Of a DNA stretch of 12,169 bases, positions 6,412 to 12,169 are shown one piece after another. The notes beneath the pieces were generated by a model. That model searched no databases and had not been told where the DNA came from. It worked only from the letters and a program-made list of their open reading frames with translations. The stretch comes from Aquariibacter sp964433315. Its GTDB lineage: Bacteria; Pseudomonadota; Gammaproteobacteria; Burkholderiales; Burkholderiaceae_C. Position 1 is the stretch's first letter. Each line of letters starts with the position of its first letter. A program made the translations under genes and the position numbers. Where the stretch lies: positions 1-12,169 of the forward strand of contig CAYSQO010000059.1 in assembly GCA_964433315.1 (NCBI GenBank), in the 5' to 3' direction.

Positions 6412-7619
6412 GCGAGGGCCGGCGGGTCGACGCGGTCGCTGACCGTCGGCAGCTGACGCAGGTCGGCCGGCGGCAGGCTGCTGCGCAGGCGCGGCAGCCG
6501 GTCGGCCGCGGGCGGCGGGCTGATCTCGTCGGTGATGAGCGGCGGCTCGGGGATCCAGCCGGGCACGGTCTCGCTGACTTCGCCGAGCAGGGTGGCCGCC
6601 GCCGCCAGCATCGGCCAGGCCAGCACGGCCCCGGTGCCGTCGGGAGCGTCCAGATCCAGCTCGAGCAGCGCGTTGGCGTGGAAGACGCTGAAGGCCTGGT
6701 CCAGGCCCGGGTGCGGGCTGCTGCGCGCGAAGAAGGCGTAGTCGACCACCGCCGGCGCCAGCCGTGCGGCGATGGCCAGGGCGGCGCAGGCCGGCACGCC
6801 GTCGATGAGCAGGGTGCGGCGCTGGCCAGCGGCGGCCAGCATGGCGCCGGCCAGCACGGCGATCTCGTGGCCGCCGTAGGCGCACAGCACCTCGATCGGC
6901 CCGCGCGCGCCGAGGTGGCGCTTCTGCGCGCTCTGCAGCACGACCAGCAGGCGGGACAGCCGGTCGGCGGTCATGTGCGGATCGATCAGCAGCTCGCGCA
7001 GGGGCAGCCGGCCCAGCTCCGACAGGATCAGCGCGGCAGCCTCCAGGCTGCCGACGCCCAGGCCGGCGCAGGCCAGCAGGTTGCCGGGCAGGCCGTCGAC
7101 GATCTCCAGGCCGGCGCGCAGGCCGGCCTCGGCCTGGGCCGCGCTCATGGCCTGGCCGAGCCGTGCGTTGTGCGATCCGTAGGCGATCTTGCGGCTCAGC
7201 AGGGTGGGGTTCGGCGGCAGGTCCTCGGCCAGGCCCGCATCGACGACGGTCAGCCCCAGCCGCTGCTGGAAGGCGAAGGCGGCCATCGGCACCCGGCCGC
7301 CGAGCAGGTGGCTGACCTGCTCGCCGCTGCCCGGCAGGCCGCTGCGGCCGAGGTCGACGGCTAGGCCGTGATCGCCGGCCGCCACCAGCAGCTGGGGCGC
7401 GCGCAGGCGCGGCTTGACGGTGTTCTGGATCAGCCCCAGGCGGATCGCGACCGCCTCCAGCTCCCCGTGGTAGCCGGTGACGCCGTGCCGGCGGCGCAGC
7501 TTGGCCTGCAGCGCATCGCGCAGCCAGGGCTGGCTGTGGATGGGGGCGATCGGCGCAAACCCGGCCGCCCGGCGGCGTTGCGCGGAGGCCGGGCGGGGCG
7601 GGAGTTCGGGGACAGCCAT
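6408..7619 (-). CDS. Divergent CobT-family protein (phosphoribosyltransferase-like)
   Basis: The 403-aa protein aligns by eye with CobT, the enzyme that joins nicotinate mononucleotide ribose phosphate to dimethylbenzimidazole for the cobalamin lower ligand. Matching blocks are LLVAAGDHGLAV (78-88), LTVVDAGL (123-130), GGHEIAVLAGAMLAAA (249-264), LLIDGVPACAALAIAARLAP (270-289) and DGTGAVLAWPMLAAA (327-341). Key parts differ: the KPPGSLG-type loop near the N-terminus is absent, the usual EMGIGNTT is CAGLGVGSL (184-192), and the GEGTGA glutamate position is Asp327. About 55 extra Pro-rich residues follow the domain. It lies 24 bp downstream of ilvA on the same strand, with no other cobalamin gene in view. 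It may be a paralog with another substrate or an inactive relative. The fold assignment is good, the function unknown. No clear ribosome site precedes the ATG. Confidence 0.75.
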   Translation of the reverse strand: MAVPELPPRPASAQRRRAAGFAPIAPIHSQPWLRDALQAKLRRRHGVTGYHGELEAVAIRLGLIQNTVKPRLRAPQLLVAAGDHGLAVDLGRSGLPGSGEQVSHLLGGRVPMAAFAFQQRLGLTVVDAGLAEDLPPNPTLLSRKIAYGSHNARLGQAMSAAQAEAGLRAGLEIVDGLPGNLLACAGLGVGSLEAAALILSELGRLPLRELLIDPHMTADRLSRLLVVLQSAQKRHLGARGPIEVLCAYGGHEIAVLAGAMLAAAGQRRTLLIDGVPACAALAIAARLAPAVVDYAFFARSSPHPGLDQAFSVFHANALLELDLDAPDGTGAVLAWPMLAAAATLLGEVSETVPGWIPEPPLITDEISPPPAADRLPRLRSSLPPADLRQLPTVSDRVDPPALA

Positions 7620-7643
7620 GGCGGTGTGCAGCAGGTGGGCCGG

Positions 7644-9254
<1,611 letters not shown>

Positions 9255-9282
9255 GCCGGGAGGGGGCCGAAAAAGTCGCCGG

Positions 9283-9288
9283 ATCATA
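9283..9288 (-). promoter_or_regulatory. Possible ilvA promoter -10 (TATGAT)
   Basis: TATGAT on the minus strand, five of six consensus bases, lies 28 bp before the preferred ilvA ATG. Transcription would start near 9276, giving a leader of about 22 nt with no evident Shine-Dalgarno sequence. The -35 region is GC-rich and does not match consensus. The box lies downstream of the small-RNA terminator (9338-9369), which would isolate the two transcription units. Confidence 0.4.
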
Positions 9289-9337
9289 GGCGAGCCCCCG
9301 ACGCATCTCCGTGGGGCCGCGCCTGCGGACCGACCAG

Positions 9338-9369
9338 AAAAAAGGCCCCGTGTCGCGAGACCCGGGGCC
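9338..9369 (-). terminator. Rho-independent terminator of the minus-strand small RNA
   Basis: Arms 9344-9354 and 9359-9369 pair in 10 of 11 positions (one mismatch) around a four-base loop and, read on the minus strand, are followed at once by six T (9343 to 9338). Read on the plus strand there is no T-run, so it acts for minus-strand transcription. No coding gene on that strand ends here; the only upstream unit that fits is the small RNA at 9338-9458. Confidence 0.85.
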
Positions 9370-9458
9370 CAATCCACCAATCGAGGAGGGGTGGAGGAGA
9401 CAAACGATGAAAACGCTCAGCGGCTCAGGTGGGGAACGTGACGCCTTGCGCTTTCGAT
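9338..9458 (-). ncRNA. Candidate small regulatory RNA with anti-Shine-Dalgarno loop
   Basis: A self-contained RNA gene of about 121 nt is predicted from a promoter (TTGCAA, 17 bp, TAGAAT) to an intrinsic terminator with six U. From the 5' end the RNA can form three elements. First is an outer 7-bp stem (9449-9455 with 9409-9415, one G-U) enclosing an inner stem (9439-9445 with 9422-9427, one bulge). Second is a single-stranded linker with CUCCUCC. Third, a 6-bp stem UCCACC/GGUGGA (9390-9395 with 9373-9378) whose 11-nt loop begins CCUCCU, the exact complement of AGGAGG. The terminator follows. Loop-exposed CCUCC motifs occur in known bacterial sRNAs that pair with ribosome binding sites, and an Rfam family named Betaproteobacteria toxic small RNA may be related; I cannot confirm membership. 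Ends are predicted from promoter and terminator geometry. It sits between ilvA (same strand) and the osmC-family gene (opposite strand). Confidence 0.75.
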
Positions 9459-9465
9459 AGTTTGC

Positions 9466-9494
9466 ATTCTAGGGGCTAACCCTAGGGCTTGCAA
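9466..9494 (-). promoter_or_regulatory. Sigma70-type promoter of the small RNA
   Basis: On the minus strand TTGCAA (9494 to 9489) is separated by exactly 17 bp from TAGAAT (9471 to 9466, five of six -10 bases). Predicted transcription starts at about 9458 or 9459. No protein gene on this strand follows before the terminator at 9338-9369, so the promoter appears to serve the small RNA. The -35 lies in a 10-bp palindrome and the spacer holds another dyad. Confidence 0.7.
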
Positions 9495-9496
9495 GC
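9469..9496. promoter_or_regulatory. Dyad symmetries in the small-RNA promoter (possible operator)
   Basis: Two inverted repeats overlap the promoter. CTAGGG-GCTAA-CCCTAG (9469-9485) has perfect 6-bp arms, fills most of the spacer and touches the -10. GCTTGCAAGC (9487-9496) is a perfect 10-bp palindrome containing the -35. Such placement suits a repressor, or an activator that acts on the spacer. I do not recognise the binding family. The CTAG tetranucleotide, rare in many bacterial genomes, occurs twice. Confidence 0.4.
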
Positions 9497-9563
9497 GTTG
9501 TGAAAGCCCGACGACCGGCCGCCTTGCGAAATCTCCGCCCAAGCATGGCAGGAAGCCGCACTT

Positions 9564-9609
9564 CCCCGGCGGAGGGGCCGCGCGCGAGAATCCGCGGCCC
9601 CGGCGGAGG
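9564..9609. repeat. 12-bp direct repeat and 9-bp-stem hairpin upstream of the osmC-family gene
   Basis: CCCCGGCGGAGG occurs at 9564-9575 and again at 9598-9609. Between and overlapping them lies an inverted repeat, GGGGCCGCG (9574-9582) and CGCGGCCCC (9593-9601), with a 10-nt loop. No T-run follows, so it is not a clear intrinsic terminator. It may be a leader structure of the gene starting at 9661, a protein-binding site, or just GC-rich drift. In the rest of the 9497-9660 stretch I see no reliable promoter. Confidence 0.35.
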
Positions 9610-9660
9610 CGGCCCGCCCGGACCGCCACGCCCCTCCCTGCCGCCGAGGAAAGCTCATCG

Positions 9661-10083
9661 ATGGAATGCACCGTGCGCTGGCAGCCCGAGGCCGGCATGG
9701 CCTTCGTGGCCGAAACCGGCAGTGGCCACCTGCTGACGATGGACGGCGCGCCCGAGGGCGGCGGCCGCAACCTGGCGCCCCGGCCGATGGAGACCGTGCT
9801 GGCCGGCACGGCGGCCTGCAGCGCCTACGACGTGGTGCTGATCCTCAAGCGCGGCCGGCATGCCGTCAGCGGCTGCGAGGTCAAGGTGCAGGCCGAGCGC
9901 GCCAGCAGCGACCCGAAGGTCTTCACCCGCCTGAGCCTGCACTACCGCGTAAGCGGCAAGGGCCTGGCGCTGGCGGCGGTCGAGCGGGCCGTGCAGCTCT
10001 CGCACGAAAAGTACTGCTCGGCGAGCGCCATGCTCGCCAAGACGGCCGAGATCGGCCACAGCGTCGAGCTGGTCGAGGCCTGA
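9661..10083 (+). CDS. OsmC/Ohr-family protein (YhfA-like)
   Basis: The 140-aa protein fits the small OsmC fold. It has the N-terminal beta-strand segment MECTVRWQPEAGMAFVAETG, the helix start RPMETVLAGTAACSAYDVVLIL with Cys53, and the second conserved cysteine Cys119 in EKYCSASAMLAKTA. The two cysteines are the redox pair that reduces organic hydroperoxides in characterised OsmC and Ohr members. In the YhfA-like subgroup, which this sequence resembles most (KYCS), the physiological substrate is less certain. The protein is expected to be cytoplasmic, with no signal peptide. A GAGGA ribosome site (9646-9650) precedes the ATG by 10 bp. It is monocistronic by context: the next gene converges 25 bp downstream. 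The function is inferred from family membership. Confidence 0.88.
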   Translation: MECTVRWQPEAGMAFVAETGSGHLLTMDGAPEGGGRNLAPRPMETVLAGTAACSAYDVVLILKRGRHAVSGCEVKVQAERASSDPKVFTRLSLHYRVSGKGLALAAVERAVQLSHEKYCSASAMLAKTAEIGHSVELVEA

Positions 10084-10108
10084 GGACGGCGCCGCCGCGC
10101 CGCCGACT

Positions 10109-10744
10109 TCAGATCCGGTGCGCGGTCGCCGTCATCACGCGGGCCGCGCCGCGCATCGCCCAGCGCAGCGGCGCAGGCAGCCGGCGCGCCCCGGCGGCTT
10201 CGGCTTCGCGTGCGTGGCGGATCTCGTCCTCGCGCATCTGGGCGACCACCGCCCGCGAGGCGGCGTCCCCGGCGGGCAGACGCTCCAGGTGGCTGTCGAG
10301 GTGCTGTTCGACCTGACGCTCGGTCTCCGCCACGAAGCCCAGGCTCAGCCGGTCTCCGGCCCGCCCGGCGAGCAGGCCCAGCCCGAAGGCGCCGGCGTAC
10401 CAGAGCGGATTCAGCAGGCTGGGGCGGCCCCCCAGGGCCGCGAGGCGCTGCTCGCACCAGGCGAGGTGGTCGGTCTCGTCCCGGGCGGCGGCTTCGAAGT
10501 GACCGCGCAGCGCGGGGTCTCGGGCGGCCAGGGCCTGGGCCTGGTACAGGGCTTGGGCGCAGACCTCGCCCACATGGTTGACGCGCATCAGCGCGGCGGC
10601 CTCGCGCCGCTCGGCTTCGCTGAGCGGGGTTTCGGGCTCCGGTGCGGCCGGGCAGGGGCGTTGGGCGGCATGGCGCGCCCAGACCGTCCGCAGCGCGTGG
10701 TCGAGCGCATCGATGCAGCGGTCGAGAGAGGAGTCGACGGGCAT
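10109..10744 (-). CDS. coq7: Coq7-type demethoxyubiquinone hydroxylase
   Basis: The predicted 211-aa protein is a carboxylate-bridged di-iron hydroxylase that acts late in ubiquinone synthesis, hydroxylating the demethoxy-quinone ring. Two repeats each supply metal ligands: MRVNHVGE (Glu60), RDETDH (Glu90, His93), AETERQ (Glu142) and REDEIRH (Glu174, His177), all present. Hydrophobic stretches such as WYAGAFGLGLLAG (115-127) fit peripheral membrane binding at the inner leaflet. The first 40 residues are a less conserved lead-in. An in-frame ATG at 10798 exists, but the added residues look non-coding and no ribosome site favours it; the start at 10744 also lacks a clear Shine-Dalgarno sequence. 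It is divergent from the porin and converges on the osmC-family gene. Many Proteobacteria use UbiF here instead; Coq7 is common in Burkholderiales. Confidence 0.94.
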   Translation of the reverse strand: MPVDSSLDRCIDALDHALRTVWARHAAQRPCPAAPEPETPLSEAERREAAALMRVNHVGEVCAQALYQAQALAARDPALRGHFEAAARDETDHLAWCEQRLAALGGRPSLLNPLWYAGAFGLGLLAGRAGDRLSLGFVAETERQVEQHLDSHLERLPAGDAASRAVVAQMREDEIRHAREAEAAGARRLPAPLRWAMRGAARVMTATAHRI

Positions 10745-10785
10745 GGCAAGTCGGAGAAGTCCGTGACGCAGTGTGCCGTCAGCCG

Positions 10786-10808
10786 GCCCCCGCAGCACGG
10801 CCGGGGGC
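10786..10808. other. GC-rich hairpin in the coq7 leader region
   Basis: GCCCCCG (10786-10792) and CGGGGGC (10802-10808) form a 7-bp perfect stem with a 9-nt loop, about 42 bp upstream of the coq7 ATG. No T-run follows on either strand. It could structure the coq7 leader. Elsewhere between 10745 and 10869 I see no strong promoter for coq7. Confidence 0.3.
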
Positions 10809-10869
10809 GTTCCACCCTGGCACTGTGTCCCGTTGATGACGCGGTCGGTGTGTCAGGGATAGTTGTGGC

Positions 10870-10897
10870 TTGACAACGCTTGCTTCGCCGATGTGGT
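10870..10897 (+). promoter_or_regulatory. Candidate porin promoter
   Basis: A perfect -35 TTGACA lies at 10870-10875 and is followed after 16 bp by TGTGGT (10892-10897), a poor -10 (three of six). With this start the porin leader would be about 120 nt. The weak -10 suggests activator dependence or a different start. The -35 match itself is striking in this GC-rich sequence. Confidence 0.35.
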
Positions 10898-10972
10898 TTG
10901 CCACCGTGGAAGCGTCATGGAAAGTCTGGTGGAATGAATCGGCTTCCAAGACCGGGAGTAGCTTTGCGTGAG

Positions 10973-10995
10973 CCCCGTCAGCCTTGACGGAGGGG
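10973..10995 (+). promoter_or_regulatory. Stem-loop in the porin mRNA leader
   Basis: CCCCGTCA (10973-10980), loop GCCT, then TGACGG, one bulged A and GGGG (to 10995) form a strong stem ending 19 bp before the porin ribosome site. It has no T-run, so a termination role is unlikely. mRNA stabilisation or translational control of an abundant porin is plausible. Confidence 0.4.
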
Positions 10996-11014
10996 GTTCA
11001 CCCGGTACAAACAC

Positions 11015-11020
11015 AGGAGA
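11015..11020 (+). promoter_or_regulatory. Porin ribosome binding site
   Basis: AGGAGA lies 6 bp before the porin ATG at 11027, a near-ideal Shine-Dalgarno element. It is one of the strongest in the window, where most other genes have weak sites. It fixes the porin start and fits high expression. It is also partly complementary to the CUCCUCC motif of the small RNA at 9338-9458. Confidence 0.8.
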
Positions 11021-11026
11021 TCGTTC

Positions 11027-12169
11027 ATGAAGAAGTCTTTGATTGCGCTGGCCGTGCTGGGCGCGTTTGCGGGCGCCGCTTCGGCGCAGTCGTCGGTGAC
11101 CCTGTACGGTCGCGCCGACCTGAATGTGACGAATGAAAAGACCGGTGACGGTGTTGCCACCGCCGCGCTGCGCGGCGAGTCGGCCACCAAGCTGAACGAC
11201 GGCGGCGGTACCACCGGCATCGGCGGCTCGCGCTGGGGTCTGCGTGGCGTGGAGGACCTGGGCAACGGCGTGAAGGCCGTGTTCCAGCTGGAATCCGGCT
11301 TCTCGGCGGACACCGGCGCCCAGGGCCAGAACAACCGTCTCTTTGGTCGGCAGGCCTGGGTCGGCCTGTCGTCGGCCACGCTGGGTGAAGTGCGCTTTGG
11401 CCGTCAGGAAACCTACTCGCGCCTGAACGCGTTGTACTGGGATCCCTCGTTCAACGGTCAGACCAAGCTGAACGAGAACGTCAGCAGCTCGGGTGTCGGC
11501 AGCATTGGCAACAACAACCGGATGTTCCACAACTTCGGTGACCGCCAAGACAACGTTATCTCCTACACCTCGCCGAGCTTCTCGGGCTTCCGCTTCGGTG
11601 CCCAGGTCGGTCTGTCTGAGCAGGTGGATGACAACACCCCCGACCTGGCTGGCCGCTACCAGGGCGTGACGGCTTCGTACGCGAACGGCCCCCTCGCCGT
11701 CGGCCTGTCCTACGAGTCGATCAAGGTCACTGATGTCGCTGCGGGTGCTCCGAACAACCTCAACAAGACCTTCTCGATTGGTGGCAACTACAACTTCGGT
11801 GTGGCGAAGGTGTTTGCCGGCTACCAGAAGGTCAGCGATGTTGCTTCGGGCGATCAGGTGATCTCGAACCAGATCGTCACTGCATCTACGATCGGTGCGA
11901 GCGCTACGGTTGAGGACCAAGACGCCTACACCATCGGCGTCAGTGTTCCCCTGGGCAAGTTCACGATCGTCAGCAACTACACGGTCGCCAACTACGAAAC
12001 CAAGCTGGCTGGTCGCCCGGAGCTTGAGCTGAAGAAGTTCGCCATCGGCTGGAACTACGCCTTCTCGAAGCGCACCGTGGCCTACGGTACCTTCGCGACC
12101 CGTAGCGGTGATCTGGACGACACCCTGGCCATCAAGCGCGAGATCACGCTCTTCGGTCTGGGTCACAGC
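11027..12169 (+). CDS. Gram-negative general porin (OmpC-like), 3' end cut
   Basis: The window holds 381 codons without a stop. The protein starts with a 20-residue signal peptide (MKKSLIALAVLGAFAGAASA) cleaved before QSSVTLYGR, the standard mature start of betaproteobacterial porins. Typical blocks follow: SRWGLRGVEDLGNGVKAVFQLE, FGRQAWVGLSS, GEVRFGRQ, NVISYTSPSFSGFRFGAQVG. The last residues, ITLFGLGHS, match the family's C-terminal strand, which normally ends in Phe, so the stop is probably one or two codons beyond the edge. It would form trimeric 16-strand beta barrels in the outer membrane for passive uptake of small solutes. GC content is lower and codon use more selective than in neighbouring genes, as expected for an abundant protein. 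The gene is divergent from coq7. Confidence 0.95.
   Translation, partial: MKKSLIALAVLGAFAGAASAQSSVTLYGRADLNVTNEKTGDGVATAALRGESATKLNDGGGTTGIGGSRWGLRGVEDLGNGVKAVFQLESGFSADTGAQGQNNRLFGRQAWVGLSSATLGEVRFGRQETYSRLNALYWDPSFNGQTKLNENVSSSGVGSIGNNNRMFHNFGDRQDNVISYTSPSFSGFRFGAQVGLSEQVDDNTPDLAGRYQGVTASYANGPLAVGLSYESIKVTDVAAGAPNNLNKTFSIGGNYNFGVAKVFAGYQKVSDVASGDQVISNQIVTASTIGASATVEDQDAYTIGVSVPLGKFTIVSNYTVANYETKLAGRPELELKKFAIGWNYAFSKRTVAYGTFATRSGDLDDTLAIKREITLFGLGHS

Noticed and set aside
5758..6885. A long N-terminal extension of gspG, in frame back to 6885
   Set aside because: The extra part is antisense to gspC and the cobT-like gene, is Arg/Pro/Ala-rich, and would place the prepilin leader internally.
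9344..9369. The strong hairpin as terminator or attenuator for plus-strand transcription
   Set aside because: There is no T-run on the plus strand after the hairpin; the six T follow only on the minus strand.
9417..9809. A minus-strand open frame spanning the start of the osmC-family gene
   Set aside because: No domain and no ribosome site; it is antisense to the OsmC start and overlaps the sRNA promoter.
10853..12166. A 437-codon open frame on the minus strand opposite the porin
   Set aside because: Shadow of the porin, which has a signal peptide, a ribosome site and family motifs on the plus strand.

Overview
The window is very GC-rich and gene-dense. It reads as a chromosomal segment of a betaproteobacterium, most likely order Burkholderiales (Rubrivivax/Leptothrix/Ideonella-like). 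The grounds are the gene set (a type II secretion operon ordered G-H-I-J-K-L-M-N-D, a Burkholderiales-type general porin, a Coq7 ubiquinone hydroxylase, a long-form IlvA), the codon bias, and the lack of any mobile element. The genus is an inference; no rRNA or tRNA is present to settle it.

Region 1 (1-5757, minus strand): a compact type II secretion (T2SS) operon runs right to left as gspG, gspH, gspI, gspJ, gspK, gspL, gspM, gspN and the first codons of gspD, which leaves the window at the left edge. It encodes the major pseudopilin, the four minor pseudopilins, the inner-membrane platform proteins L, M and N, and the start of the outer-membrane secretin. Several junctions overlap (G/H 26 bp, H/I 17 bp, L/M and N/D by ATGA). 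gspK and gspL are separated by 89 bp carrying a possible internal promoter. A short, PDZ-less gspC (5780-6397) is divergent from gspG with only 22 bp between the start codons. Those 22 bp hold overlapping -10-like boxes, one on each strand.

Region 2 (6398-9254, minus strand): a divergent CobT-family protein (nicotinate-nucleotide:dimethylbenzimidazole phosphoribosyltransferase fold with key motifs changed) lies just downstream of ilvA (biosynthetic threonine ammonia-lyase), 24 bp away and probably in the same transcript. The gspC and cobT-like stop codons face each other inside one short hairpin.

Region 3 (9255-9660): this is a protein-free gap. On the minus strand it holds what looks like a complete small RNA gene of about 120 nt: a sigma70-type promoter (TTGCAA-17-TAGAAT) with dyad symmetry in its spacer, a two-tier 5' hairpin, a CUCCUCC linker, a hairpin whose loop displays CCUCCU (anti-Shine-Dalgarno), and a strong intrinsic terminator ending in six U. 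I recognise no named family with certainty. It is the most interesting item in the window.

Region 4 (9661-12169): an OsmC/Ohr-family gene on the plus strand converges on coq7 (minus strand). A 282-bp intergenic region then leads to a plus-strand general porin with a signal peptide. The porin is cut by the window edge, probably within a codon or two of its stop. It has visibly lower GC and the codon use of a highly expressed gene.
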